Virus record (IMG/VR): IMGVR_UViG_3300030390_000715
Coordinates: 62,001 to 126,000 of that record
DNA length: 64,000 nucleotides
Direction: 5' to 3' (one strand)
Source of the DNA: a virus
The notes below the pieces were generated by a model that saw only the letters and a program-made list of their open reading frames with translations, ran no database searches and was not told the DNA's origin. Position numbers and translations under genes: made by a program. This document shows, piece after piece, positions 1-8,574 of this stretch (position 1 is its first letter; every line of letters begins with the position of its first letter).

Positions 1-15
1 GCTATTATCGAGAGA

Positions 16-44
16 TCGAAATAAACACTATATACTGTTATAAT
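16..44 (+). promoter_or_regulatory. possible sigma70-type promoter upstream of the first gene
   Basis: A perfect -10 box (TATAAT, 39-44) lies 17 bases after a poor -35 (TCGAAA, 16-21), 20 bases before the first complete gene. The first 24 bases could be the 3' end of a preceding gene, because they read as seven codons followed by TAA at 22-24. Both calls are weak. Confidence 0.35.
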
Positions 45-63
45 CCTAAAGTATATCGAGCAT

Positions 64-432
64 ATGAAATTTTTTGAGACACTAGACGAAAGCACGTTCA
101 CTATTTTCGCGGCACATCATTACCAAAATCCAACATGCATTGATGCAGATGAATTTTACGAAGATATTAAGCGTTTCAAGTATATAAAACGTCTAGTCAA
201 TAGACACCTCGAAGGTGGTAAGCTATCAGTCCATCTTATATTGAATCACTTGATCGTAGTCTTTAATGTGTTTGGTAATGGTGCAGGATTAAAGATGTTA
301 GAGTATAAGCTAGAGGAACGGCATTGGTCAACGATCAAACCATTCATAATCTATCTTAGAATCGTCACAAACGAAAAATATACTGGTGTCGAAATGGACG
401 CTGAAGTTGTCGAAGGGTTGAGAAAAATATGA
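64..432 (+). CDS. conserved hypothetical phage protein, 122 aa
   Basis: I recognise the type but not a function: short acidic/aromatic proteins of this kind, starting MKFF and carrying an ILNHLIV-x3-NVFG core (here about residues 60-73), recur in T4-like phages, to my recollection next to a homologue of the following gene. The protein is soluble, mostly helical in appearance, with no signal peptide or catalytic motif. Its last four bases overlap the next start (ATGA), so the two are translationally coupled. The function is unknown. Confidence 0.75.
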   Translation: MKFFETLDESTFTIFAAHHYQNPTCIDADEFYEDIKRFKYIKRLVNRHLEGGKLSVHLILNHLIVVFNVFGNGAGLKMLEYKLEERHWSTIKPFIIYLRIVTNEKYTGVEMDAEVVEGLRKI

Positions 433-1016
433 GTCTAGCAAGTAAAGCTGGTGATCTGCTATACACGTTTCGCTTTCTAAAGATGTTAACCACACCTTGG
501 GAAGAATCGGACGCGTTTAAGCTTGGGCTTATTGACGAGAATGGCAAACGTGTAAAAAGTGTGAAGATGGATTCTAAAGAGAAAAAACTCGCGCTAGGTC
601 CTTTTGTTCGATTAGTGTTTAATCTTAAACGCGCTCTCAATAAAGTGCCCGGAGGCAAGACAACACTGGGTAGCTATGCGGCGGCTCTATTTCTACTCAA
701 AGAACACTATGATATCAGCGACAAGAATATTAAAAAGATATTAGATACCGCGGGAGTTGATCCTCTTGATCTCATTAGCGAAGATCATTCTTGGTACATA
801 CTTAATAACGGATGCCTCTCACCAGGAATATATCGAGTCAAAGAAGAAAAAGTTCTTGCTACCGGACTCGAAGACGTTGTTAATGCCAAAGATCAAATTC
901 GTGTCAATGAATCAGCGCACCCAATAGGCGAAGTATTAGGCTTGCATGTTTTCGAAGCATATCATCTAAACACTCATAAGAGGGTGTACGTCACCGTCGG
1001 AGAAATCTACAAATGA
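429..1016 (+). CDS. conserved hypothetical phage protein, 195 aa
   Basis: The N-terminus (MSLASKAGDLLYTFRFLKML) is like that of a conserved T4-like phage family of unknown role. The first half is basic with a helical LVFNLKRAL segment near residue 60. The second half ends in a beta-rich part (IGEVLGLHVFEAYHL, about 168-182) that could bind another protein. It overlaps the genes on both sides by four bases (ATGA), forming a three-gene coupled unit. No enzyme motif is visible. Confidence 0.75.
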   Translation: MSLASKAGDLLYTFRFLKMLTTPWEESDAFKLGLIDENGKRVKSVKMDSKEKKLALGPFVRLVFNLKRALNKVPGGKTTLGSYAAALFLLKEHYDISDKNIKKILDTAGVDPLDLISEDHSWYILNNGCLSPGIYRVKEEKVLATGLEDVVNAKDQIRVNESAHPIGEVLGLHVFEAYHLNTHKRVYVTVGEIYK

Positions 1017-1195
1017 AAAAGTTCAATGATTACGTAATCCCATCCATAAAAGAAGAACCTACAATGACAACCGGACCTGGTATTGCAGGAACAAGTGATG
1101 GCGATACTGCTGATTGGATGCATGGTAAGAAGAAAAAACCTCTCACCCGAAGATTCATCGAGATCATGGGTAAAAGAAAAAAACTCGTAAAATAG
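1013..1195 (+). CDS. small conserved basic phage protein, 60 aa
   Basis: It is very small, with a PTMTTGPGIAGT motif at about residues 17-28 and a Lys/Arg-rich C-terminus. The same layout (short N-terminus, Gly-Thr motif, basic tail) is familiar from small proteins of T4-like marine phages. It starts inside the stop of the upstream gene (ATGA overlap). The basic tail could bind nucleic acid or another virion protein, but nothing in the sequence decides this. Confidence 0.6.
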   Translation: MKKFNDYVIPSIKEEPTMTTGPGIAGTSDGDTADWMHGKKKKPLTRRFIEIMGKRKKLVK

Positions 1196-1279
1196 TAAAA
1201 TAAATCTAGATATTCTCGTTTTTATGGTGTATACTTACGCTATATAATTCCACTAACCCTAAATAAAAGAGAAAGGTAA

Positions 1280-3286
1280 ATGCCCGTAAAAATTGATAAA
1301 AATCGCGATGAATTATTAAAAGATTATGCTGTAGGAATGTTGCGCGATTTCTATATGACAGACAAAGAAACCTCACCACAGCAAGCCTATCGAAGAGCCG
1401 CAAGAGCATGGTCTTGTTACGAGGGTCAAATGGACGAAGCCCTAGCACAACGCTTATATGACTATGTTTCGAAAAAGTGGTTTATGTTCGCTTCCCCAGT
1501 TTTATCGAATGCGCCTGAAATGAGTAACGGTCTGTCTCCAAAGGGTATGCCTATATCATGTTTCTTGACATATGTTCCAGATACATTAGAGGGCTTGATT
1601 AGTCACACTTCTGAACTACGTTGGTTATCTGTTTATGGGGGTGGAGTTGGCGGACACTGGAGTGCTGTTCGGACTGTATCAGACGTAGCACCTGGTCCTA
1701 TGCCTTTTCTACATACAGTTGATGCAGACATGATCGCTTATAGACAAGGTAAAACGAGAAAGGGTTCATACGCGGCTTATATGGACATCTCTCACCCAGA
1801 CATTATCGAATTCTTAAATATGCGCGTACCTACAGGTGACGTACAGCGTAAAGCACTAAACCTTCATAACGCTATTAATATCACTGATGAATTCATGGAG
1901 GCGGTGCGATTCAATTACGAGTTTGCATTGCGTGATCCTAAAGACAACGGTATAAAGGAGATGATCAACGCTCGAAAGACTTGGGAACGTATTCTGGAAA
2001 TTCGCTTCAGAACAGGCGAACCCTATCTAAACTTTATTGATACTGCTAATCGCGATCTACCTCAACCACTGAAAGACTTGGGGCTGAAGATTAATGGTTC
2101 AAACCTATGTAACGAAATTCACTTACCTACTGATGCAGAAAGAACCGCTGTTTGTTGTCTCTCTTCATTAAATCTGGAGTACTATGATGAATGGAAAGAT
2201 ACCTCTATTGTTCGTGATCTTATCCGTATGCTTGATAACGTCCTGCAATACTTTATCGACAACGCTCCAGATACAATTGAAAGAGCGAAGTTTAGTGCGG
2301 GTCGGGAACGAAGCATTGGTCTGGGAGCCATGGGGTTCCACTCCCTACTGCAAAAACAGTCTGTTGCTTGGGAATCACAAACCGCAAAGGAGATTAATCA
2401 AGTTGTGTTTCAGCACATTAATTCCGAAGCGCACAAAGAGACTGAACTTCTCGCTCAAGAAAGAGGAGAATATCCAGACGGAATCGGCAGTGGAAAGCGA
2501 AACTCACACTTGTTGGCAATCGCGCCCAACGCCAGTAGTGGTGTTATCTTGTCAACGTCACCTTCGATTGAACCCCTAAAAGCATGTGCATATACGCACA
2601 GAACCCGCGCAGGTTCTTTCTTAGTTAAAAACATCTATCTTGACAGTCTCTTGACTGAGATTGGGCATAATAATGACGCGATATGGACATCTATTATCAC
2701 AAACAAAGGATCTGTTCAACATCTACCTATTCTTAACGAAGGGCAGAAAGCCATATTCAAAACTGCGCAAGAGCTTGATCAGAACTGGGTCATAGAACAT
2801 GCCGCTAACAGGCAGAAGTATATTTGCCAAGGGCAATCTGTCAACGTATTCTTTCCAGCCGGTGCTGATAAGGACTATGTCAATTCTGTACACTTGAATG
2901 CTTGGATAAAAGGATTAAAAGGATTGTACTATCTACGCACAGAAGCTAAAAATCGTGCGGAGAATGTGTCCGAGAAAGTAGAACGCGTAGCTCTTTCTGG
3001 TGATATGCGAAGCATTGTATACAGCAAGCCTGGGTGCCCGTTCTGTACGTTAGCTGAAGAAGAATTAAAACTTCGAGGTATCTCTTTTGATAAGATATGT
3101 CTAAAAGAAATAGGAAAGACTGCGGCTGAAGTCACAGGCAGAAACGTCAAGACAGTTCCACAAATATATATTGCAGGCGAGTATGTTGGTGGTTATGATG
3201 ATCTTATGGTCCACTTGACAGCCGATCTTGAAGCTGATACAATATCCATAGACGAAGATAATGAGTGCCGAGCCTGCGAAGGGTAG
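1280..3286 (+). CDS. nrdA: class I ribonucleoside-diphosphate reductase large subunit with internal glutaredoxin domain
   Basis: Reduces ribonucleotides to deoxyribonucleotides with the NrdB radical subunit. The catalytic barrel shows the redox Cys94 (PISCF), the thiyl-radical loop SNLCNEI (Asn275, Cys277, Glu279), the partner Cys292 and the paired radical-transfer tyrosines Tyr550-Tyr551. The N-terminal ATP-cone of host NrdA is absent: the protein starts straight in the catalytic domain. From about residue 576 a glutaredoxin domain follows, with CPFC at 586-589 and the cis-proline TVPQIYI at 625-631. The normal redox-active C-terminal tail comes after it (Cys663, Cys666, CRACEG). The glutaredoxin is therefore inserted between core and tail. 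AAAGG lies upstream of the ATG; a -10-like TATAAT is at 1243-1248. nrdB follows after 34 bases. Confidence 0.97.
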   Translation: MPVKIDKNRDELLKDYAVGMLRDFYMTDKETSPQQAYRRAARAWSCYEGQMDEALAQRLYDYVSKKWFMFASPVLSNAPEMSNGLSPKGMPISCFLTYVPDTLEGLISHTSELRWLSVYGGGVGGHWSAVRTVSDVAPGPMPFLHTVDADMIAYRQGKTRKGSYAAYMDISHPDIIEFLNMRVPTGDVQRKALNLHNAINITDEFMEAVRFNYEFALRDPKDNGIKEMINARKTWERILEIRFRTGEPYLNFIDTANRDLPQPLKDLGLKINGSNLCNEIHLPTDAERTAVCCLSSLNLEYYDEWKDTSIVRDLIRMLDNVLQYFIDNAPDTIERAKFSAGRERSIGLGAMGFHSLLQKQSVAWESQTAKEINQVVFQHINSEAHKETELLAQERGEYPDGIGSGKRNSHLLAIAPNASSGVILSTSPSIEPLKACAYTHRTRAGSFLVKNIYLDSLLTEIGHNNDAIWTSIITNKGSVQHLPILNEGQKAIFKTAQELDQNWVIEHAANRQKYICQGQSVNVFFPAGADKDYVNSVHLNAWIKGLKGLYYLRTEAKNRAENVSEKVERVALSGDMRSIVYSKPGCPFCTLAEEELKLRGISFDKICLKEIGKTAAEVTGRNVKTVPQIYIAGEYVGGYDDLMVHLTADLEADTISIDEDNECRACEG

Positions 3287-3320
3287 GTCATAAACAACAA
3301 ACAAATTAAAAGGAAACGCC

Positions 3321-4295
3321 GTGTCATTACTAGCATTCAGCAAAACGTACAAGCCATTTTTATATCCATGGGCAGTGGAGTTAACAACGAAGCATGAAGA
3401 GATTCATTGGGTTGAGTCCGAAGCGGAGTTATCCGAAGATATTCAAGATTGGAAAACTAAGCTTTCAGTCGAGGAGAAAGAGTTTATCACTCAAGTACTG
3501 AGACTATTCACGCAGTCTGATGTCCAGGTAGGCGAAAACTACCACGAACTATTGATACCCAAGTTCAAAAATAACGAAATTCGTAACATGTTATCATCGT
3601 TCGCTAACAGGGAAGGCGTTCACCAACGTGCCTATGCGCTCCTGAACGATACTTTGGGGCTACCTGACGAAGAACATTCTGCATTCTTAGAATACCAAGA
3701 AATGGCTGATAAAATCGATTTCATGAAACAGGGCGATATTAATTCACATACAGGACTTGCTCTAGTACTTGCACAGTCGGTGTTCAACGAAGGCATGTCA
3801 TTGTTCGCCTCGTTTGTAATGCTACTTAATTTTCAGCGTTTTGGTAAGATGAAAGGTATGGGCACAATCGTCGAGTGGTCTATTCGAGACGAGACAATAC
3901 ACGTTCAAGGTAACGCAAAACTATTCCGCGAATTCTGTCAAGAACATCCTCGAATCGTGAATGACGAACTGAAGTCGAAGATATACGAGATGGCAAAGAA
4001 CTCTGTTAAGCTAGAAGATCGATTCATTAAGCTTGCATATAAGGGAGCTGAGATCGAAGGTCTAAGTGAAGCTGATGTTAAACAATATATTCGACATATT
4101 GCTGATCGTCGTTTGCTACAGCTAGGAATGAAGCCCAACTTCAAAGCAAAAGATAATCCATTGCCATGGCTCGATTGGGTATTGAACGGTGCTTCTCATG
4201 ACAATTTCTTTGAGAAACGTGTTACAGAATATTCAGTCAACGGCATGGAAGGTGATTGGGGTTGGGAAACACCACTAATGGACGTAACCCAATGA
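3321..4295 (+). CDS. nrdB: class I ribonucleotide reductase small (radical) subunit
   Basis: Houses the diiron-tyrosyl radical used by NrdA. All expected ligands are visible with the family spacing: Asp67, Glu98, His101, Glu157, Glu191, His194, and the radical Tyr105 (EGVHQRAY). The start is GTG at 3321, preceded by AAGGAA; no better ATG is near. Length (324 aa) is normal for a phage NrdB. The last four bases overlap the following zinc-ribbon gene (ATGA). With nrdA it forms an early/middle nucleotide-supply operon. Confidence 0.97.
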   Translation: MSLLAFSKTYKPFLYPWAVELTTKHEEIHWVESEAELSEDIQDWKTKLSVEEKEFITQVLRLFTQSDVQVGENYHELLIPKFKNNEIRNMLSSFANREGVHQRAYALLNDTLGLPDEEHSAFLEYQEMADKIDFMKQGDINSHTGLALVLAQSVFNEGMSLFASFVMLLNFQRFGKMKGMGTIVEWSIRDETIHVQGNAKLFREFCQEHPRIVNDELKSKIYEMAKNSVKLEDRFIKLAYKGAEIEGLSEADVKQYIRHIADRRLLQLGMKPNFKAKDNPLPWLDWVLNGASHDNFFEKRVTEYSVNGMEGDWGWETPLMDVTQ

Positions 4296-4483
4296 GTATA
4301 ATCTTAGAAGAACGACGAAGATTCTTTACCGACTGCGGGATTTGCGAAAGCCAAACACTCGTCGAGGTAATCAATGTTGACGAAGAAGTAGTTTTCTGTC
4401 CAATGTGTGGAACTGAAGCTCTAACAACCGAAGTAGATCAAGACGAAATGTCCGAAGTAGATAGAGCCGAAACAGAACTGTAA
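4292..4483 (+). CDS. small zinc-ribbon protein, 63 aa
   Basis: Two CxxC pairs (CGIC near residue 15 and CPMC near residue 36) make a likely single zinc ribbon, followed by a very acidic tail. The start was set at 4292 because it gives an ATGA overlap with nrdB; an upstream in-frame ATG lies inside nrdB. Coupling to nrdB suggests a role linked to nucleotide metabolism, but that is inference from position only. Confidence 0.65.
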   Translation: MSIILEERRRFFTDCGICESQTLVEVINVDEEVVFCPMCGTEALTTEVDQDEMSEVDRAETEL

Positions 4484-4592
4484 AGCTTCTAAGTGCTACC
4501 TTAGGATAGACCTGAGCATGTCGACTGTCAATTACACCTAAACTGCTCACTTTATAACGACTAAATAGTTTCATCTTAATAGGTGATACTAC

Positions 4593-6185
4593 ATGAAACC
4601 ATCGATATGCCTCTATGAGGGTCATGACACTAACATAACGGTGTATGACCCCAACACCAATTCTTTCTATATCTATGAGTTTGAACGCGTCTCGGGTGTT
4701 AAACATCATAACGTCAAAGAAATAAAAGACCTACCTACGCAAAAACACACTGATTGTATCAATCAAATTCTAGATCATCTACTCGAAGTCCATGGCATTG
4801 AAAATGATTTCGAAACATTCATATTTAAACCTCTTTTTTGGGATCTATCGTATATCGACCGATCCGCTATAAAAGCTGATACTATCACATTCTCGGCTAT
4901 CGATCATCATGACGCGCATTCGTGGTGTGCCTATGCACAATCACCCTTTGATAAAGCCGCTAGTATTAGTTGGGATGGATGGGGCGATAACACCTCATTC
5001 AAGTATTCTTGTTTCGACGGAATGAATCGTTATGGCGTAGAATCGAAAGCAAGCTATAAATTTTCTAACATATACACCGCAGTGGGGCTATGCATATCAT
5101 ATCTACATGGTACGTATGCACTCGACGTTCCGGGTAAGTTAATGGGGCTAACAGCATACGGAGAAACTAACGACGATTACGTCCGTTTATTCAAGCGAAG
5201 TATGCTAAGTGAATCACACATCGCGCCTTTAGAGGACTTGATACCAAAATTGCCTATCATTAATTATAGAGAAGTATCTGTAAGTGAAAAGGCTGATAAA
5301 CTCCACGCATTCAATATCGCTAAGTCTGTACAGGTCGCGTTCGAAGATGGTATCGTCGAAACTATACGTGACGAATTTATGCCTATGATTTCAAAACATG
5401 GAAATAATCTTATCATGTCAGGCGGCAATGCGTTAAATGTATTAGCTAACGAGAGAATAAAGCGAGAGTTTCCTGAGGTGAATATCTACATACCGCCTAA
5501 CACTCATGACGGAGGGTTAAGCTTTGGTATTCTATACGAGCATTTACAAAGGAACGAATTCAGCCGCTCCTATAAATACGATGTGACTCGATCAGGACCA
5601 AGACTGTTCGACTATCTCGATATACCTCGAATCGTTCAAGAGAGACGAGCCAAGAAAGTTTCTGTAGATGATATCACAACATTATTAAAAGATCAAAAGA
5701 TCATAGGAATGTGTATCGGTAATATGGAAGTTGGTCCTAGAGCGTTGGGCAATCGTTCTATACTATGTGATGCTTCTAATCCCAAGATGAAAGATACCCT
5801 TAATTGTCGGGTCAAGTTTCGAGAGTGGTTTAGACCGTTCGCGCCAATATGCAGAAAAGAGGATGCACACAAATACTTCTACTCACCTAACTTCGAAAAC
5901 ATGGAATGTATGCAATTCGTCGCTGATGTGTTACCTGAACATAGAACGTCTTTGTTCTCGGTAACACACTATGATGACACTGCCAGGCTTCAGGTAGTGA
6001 CGCCTAAGAGCAACAAACCAATACATGACATACTTACTGCATTCGATGGGGTGCTTATAAACACTTCCTTCAATGTCCAGGGCAAACCTATACTTAATAG
6101 ACTATCGGATGCGCTCGATGTGCTGAGAGACACTGGGCTTGATCATGTGGTGGTTGAATACGAACAAGAATACTACTTATTCTAG
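4593..6185 (+). CDS. carbamoyltransferase of the NodU/CmcH/TobZ family
   Basis: The family transfers a carbamoyl group from carbamoyl phosphate via carbamoyl-AMP to a hydroxyl group of a sugar, antibiotic or, in some phages, hydroxymethylated DNA bases. The Kae1-like N-terminal half has DHHDAHS at 104-110 (metal-binding histidines) and SWDGWGDNTS at 126-135 (nucleotide-binding loop). The C-terminal YrdC-like half has the signature GPRALGNRS from Gly381, then KFREWFRPFAP. Length (530 aa) is close to the family's usual size. The substrate is not shown. Candidates are a glycan made by the island downstream or a modified base, given the TAGT-like genes at 22-24 kb. Confidence 0.93.
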   Translation: MKPSICLYEGHDTNITVYDPNTNSFYIYEFERVSGVKHHNVKEIKDLPTQKHTDCINQILDHLLEVHGIENDFETFIFKPLFWDLSYIDRSAIKADTITFSAIDHHDAHSWCAYAQSPFDKAASISWDGWGDNTSFKYSCFDGMNRYGVESKASYKFSNIYTAVGLCISYLHGTYALDVPGKLMGLTAYGETNDDYVRLFKRSMLSESHIAPLEDLIPKLPIINYREVSVSEKADKLHAFNIAKSVQVAFEDGIVETIRDEFMPMISKHGNNLIMSGGNALNVLANERIKREFPEVNIYIPPNTHDGGLSFGILYEHLQRNEFSRSYKYDVTRSGPRLFDYLDIPRIVQERRAKKVSVDDITTLLKDQKIIGMCIGNMEVGPRALGNRSILCDASNPKMKDTLNCRVKFREWFRPFAPICRKEDAHKYFYSPNFENMECMQFVADVLPEHRTSLFSVTHYDDTARLQVVTPKSNKPIHDILTAFDGVLINTSFNVQGKPILNRLSDALDVLRDTGLDHVVVEYEQEYYLF

Positions 6186-6199
6186 GAGCTATATACTGC

Positions 6200-6613
6200 A
6201 TGTGGAATTATAACGAAGAAGAGTTTGATCCGAGCGAAGAGTTTCTAAAAGACTATGTGGGCTTTGTGTATCGTATCACCGAGAAAGATACTGGTAGAAT
6301 GTATATTGGTAAGAAACTGTTCTGGAGACCCAAGACTCTGCCCGTCAATAAAACGAGAAAGCGTAAAGTTAAATTGAAGGTAATATCAGATTGGCAGAAA
6401 TACTACGGTTCGAGTGAACATCTCAAAGAGTCTATTGCAAGAACTGGTGTCGATAATTACCATCGCGAGATACTAAAATTATGTAGAACAAAGGGCGAAT
6501 GCTCATACTATGAGGCTAAAATGCAGTTTGAGAATGATGTTCTGTTAGACGATATGTATTATAACGCATTCATAGGATGTAAAATTCACGCGAAGCATTT
6601 ACCTAAAGATTAA
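6200..6613 (+). CDS. GIY-YIG-like nuclease-fold protein, 137 aa
   Basis: The N-terminal part matches the GIY-YIG pattern in a relaxed form: GFVY at 21-24 and YIG at 35-37, separated by a turn with Asp-Thr-Gly. A later YYEAK element contains a Glu that could be the metal ligand. Phages use such small proteins as homing or host-DNA-degrading nucleases (T4 DenA is a relative in fold). There is no intron or flanking repeat to argue for homing. It follows the carbamoyltransferase by 14 bases with AGGAG upstream. Confidence 0.6.
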   Translation: MWNYNEEEFDPSEEFLKDYVGFVYRITEKDTGRMYIGKKLFWRPKTLPVNKTRKRKVKLKVISDWQKYYGSSEHLKESIARTGVDNYHREILKLCRTKGECSYYEAKMQFENDVLLDDMYYNAFIGCKIHAKHLPKD

Positions 6614-6663
6614 ATAACACTAAATAAGAGTATAATTTTAAACTCACATTCACGGAAGCAAAC

Positions 6664-7347
6664 ATGTTAAAGTTCTCTCAATATCTAGACGAAGGCGTAA
6701 ATGATCCTGCTATATTTAAAGCGGTATTTCTAGCGGGTGGACCAGGTTCGGGTAAATCATTTATAGTAGGAAAGACTGGATTAACTTCTATGGGCTATAG
6801 AGTTAGTAATTCCGATGATGCATTCGAAGCGGGCTTAAAGAAAGCAGGATTAGAGATGAATCCCGAAAATATATTCTCTGTCAAAGGGCAAGAGCTTCGA
6901 GGTAAAGCGACCGCTATAACTGGTACTAGACAAACAATGTATATTAAGGGTCGTTTAGGTCTAGTTATCGATGGCACAGGCAAGAACATGGATAAAATGA
7001 AACAGCAAGCGAAGGATCTCAAAAAGCTTGGATATGACGTAGCTATGGTTTTTGTCAATACTGACCTAGAAACTGCTATGACCAGAAATCGTAATAGAGC
7101 GAGAAAGCTTCCTGATGATATGGTTAAATCTTATTGGCAAGAGATTCAAAACAATATAGGCGCATTTCAAGCTTTGTTTGGTAAAAAGAACTTTCTTGTT
7201 GTTGATAATTCAGACGGTAAAGACTACAATAAGGAAACTCTTCGTGCGTACAAAGATGTACGAAAGTTCACTGAACGAGCTCCTGAGAACCGTACAGCGA
7301 TCAAATGGATTAAATCTGAGAAAAAGAAAAGAAATATAAAGAAATAG
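6664..7347 (+). CDS. P-loop kinase (zeta-toxin/polynucleotide-kinase-like)
   Basis: A clear Walker A motif, GGPGSGKS, lies at residues 25-32 after a beta strand (AVFLAG). A second strand, VIDGTGKN (about 100-107), and a C-terminal Arg-rich lid (RNRNRARKLP, about 140-149) complete the layout of small kinases of the zeta-toxin/AAA_33 group. The substrate is unknown: a nucleotide, a nucleic-acid end or a sugar nucleotide are possible. The C-terminus is strongly basic. CTAAATAAGAG at 6622-6632 may be a promoter element. The stop is followed at once by a strong sigma70 promoter for the next gene. Confidence 0.75.
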   Translation: MLKFSQYLDEGVNDPAIFKAVFLAGGPGSGKSFIVGKTGLTSMGYRVSNSDDAFEAGLKKAGLEMNPENIFSVKGQELRGKATAITGTRQTMYIKGRLGLVIDGTGKNMDKMKQQAKDLKKLGYDVAMVFVNTDLETAMTRNRNRARKLPDDMVKSYWQEIQNNIGAFQALFGKKNFLVVDNSDGKDYNKETLRAYKDVRKFTERAPENRTAIKWIKSEKKKRNIKK

Positions 7348-7348
7348 C

Positions 7349-7377
7349 TTGACAACAATCTAGTGTCCTGATATAAT
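7349..7377 (+). promoter_or_regulatory. strong sigma70-type promoter
   Basis: Perfect TTGACA (7349-7354) and perfect TATAAT (7372-7377) with a 17-base spacer, 61 bases upstream of the next ATG. This is a host-RNA-polymerase early promoter by sequence. Confidence 0.85.
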
Positions 7378-7437
7378 GCACTTAGAGAAAAAACAATGAT
7401 TGAACTGATTAACAACTAAAGGAAGTTAAGGTACCCT

Positions 7438-7872
7438 ATGAACAAAAGTAAACGCTTAGAAATCTTTGAGATACTAGAAGTATTCGCTAAAACAAAATCT
7501 AAAGCAGACAAGATTGCGCTCCTCCGTGAACATAATATTATGGCACTTAGAGATGTCCTCCAAGGAACTTTCGATCCCGCTATTCAATGGAATCTGCCCG
7601 AAGGCAAACCCCCATATATAGAGAATGAAAATCATAATGCTCCTTCGACATTACTTAGACAACATAGATATTTTAAATACTTTGTCAAAGGTGTTCATGA
7701 AAGCGAGAAGCTAACGAGAGTTAAACGAGAGAAAATGTTCATTGAATTACTCGAAGCTGTTCACCCCGAAGATTCTAAAATCCTACTAGCTATGGTGTCT
7801 AAGAAAAGCCCTGTTAAAGGTCTTACTCTAAAAATCGTAACAGAGGCATTACCCGATTTGATAAGTAAATAA
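7438..7872 (+). CDS. conserved T4-like phage protein (DUF6433-like), 144 aa
   Basis: The C-terminal half carries a motif familiar from a conserved phage family of unknown function: REKMFIELLEAVHPED (about residues 99-114) followed by Lys-rich KGLT and a helical end. The N-terminal part is helical and basic. The family name is from memory and should be confirmed. It has its own strong promoter, so it is probably expressed early. Confidence 0.65.
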   Translation: MNKSKRLEIFEILEVFAKTKSKADKIALLREHNIMALRDVLQGTFDPAIQWNLPEGKPPYIENENHNAPSTLLRQHRYFKYFVKGVHESEKLTRVKREKMFIELLEAVHPEDSKILLAMVSKKSPVKGLTLKIVTEALPDLISK

Positions 7873-7918
7873 ATTATATTATGTGAATTATAACTAAAAC
7901 CCCCGAAGGAGTACGTCT

Positions 7919-8089
7919 ATGGTAGAAGCATACAGTACAACGAGAATAGGGAAGCGCGATATGCGCGGACTTGGTAATTACATTCACAAACTTAAATCTA
8001 AGGGTAAGACTGACAAAGCCTATAAGATTGCGAGACAACAATTGAAGGCTAATACTCAATTCGAGTATACAACACAGACAAGGGGGTGA
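7919..8089 (+). CDS. small basic hypothetical protein, 56 aa
   Basis: An open frame of 56 codons with a good ribosome-binding site (AAGGAG, 8 bases before ATG). It encodes a Lys/Arg-rich protein starting MVEAYSTTRIGKRDMRG with a YKIARQQLK helix near residues 35-43. It was read directly because it is shorter than usual ORF cut-offs. No family is recognised; a basic helix could bind nucleic acid. Confidence 0.55.
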   Translation: MVEAYSTTRIGKRDMRGLGNYIHKLKSKGKTDKAYKIARQQLKANTQFEYTTQTRG

Positions 8090-8156
8090 TCATCTAGGCT
8101 ACAGGCTCAAGGATGAGTCGTAGTCCCTCTTATACATAATATAAAGGTATAACACT

Positions 8157-8342
8157 ATGGATAATGATACTAACAGAATGATCTTCACCGATACTGGTGG
8201 CGCACAACGCACGTTCCCATTGATTGCTACTAAAAAGCATAAGTATAAAGAGATTAAAGCCTTGCTTGAGAGAGCGAGTGAGCTGTTGGATACGGCATAT
8301 GTCGCGCATTTAGAAAATAGACTTAAAAAGAGAAGAAAATAG
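8157..8342 (+). CDS. small hypothetical protein, 61 aa
   Basis: Short protein with an N-terminal beta-like part and a C-terminal amphipathic basic helix ending in KKRRK. AAAGG lies about ten bases before the ATG, and it sits one base before the next start, as in a coupled pair. No family recognised. Confidence 0.55.
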   Translation: MDNDTNRMIFTDTGGAQRTFPLIATKKHKYKEIKALLERASELLDTAYVAHLENRLKKRRK

Positions 8343-8343
8343 A

Positions 8344-8574
8344 ATGCCAATCTACACAGTGAAACATAAAGAAACCGGAGTTGAGAAAGATGTTCTTATG
8401 TCGATTTCAGGGATGCAAGACTTTCTAGCTAAAGGTGAATACGCGCAAGTCATAACAGCACCTGCGCTTATTACTCATACTGGTAACATCGTCAATAAAA
8501 CCTCGGGCGACTGGAAAGATCATCTAAAAGCGATCAAGAAAAACTCGACGGATAATAATACGATAAATGTTTAA
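8344..8574 (+). CDS. small conserved phage protein, 76 aa
   Basis: It starts MPIYTVKHKETG and has a VITAPALI stretch at about residues 37-44. This layout (short strand with conserved Pro-x-Tyr, an LxxGEY helix, then Ile-Thr-Ala-Pro) is one I associate with small T4-like phage proteins that have lost the Cys pairs of FmdB-type ribbons. Function unknown. Its stop overlaps the stop of the convergent lysozyme gene by four bases. Confidence 0.6.
   Translation: MPIYTVKHKETGVEKDVLMSISGMQDFLAKGEYAQVITAPALITHTGNIVNKTSGDWKDHLKAIKKNSTDNNTINV

Noticed and set aside
5571-5578. TATAAATA inside the carbamoyltransferase gene (another at 51363-51370 inside gp8)
   Set aside because: Both lie deep in coding sequence with no gene start downstream within reach; probably chance.
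6200-6613. Homing endonuclease interpretation of the GIY-YIG-like gene
   Set aside because: No split gene, intron or free-standing insertion signs around it; only the relaxed fold motif is present.
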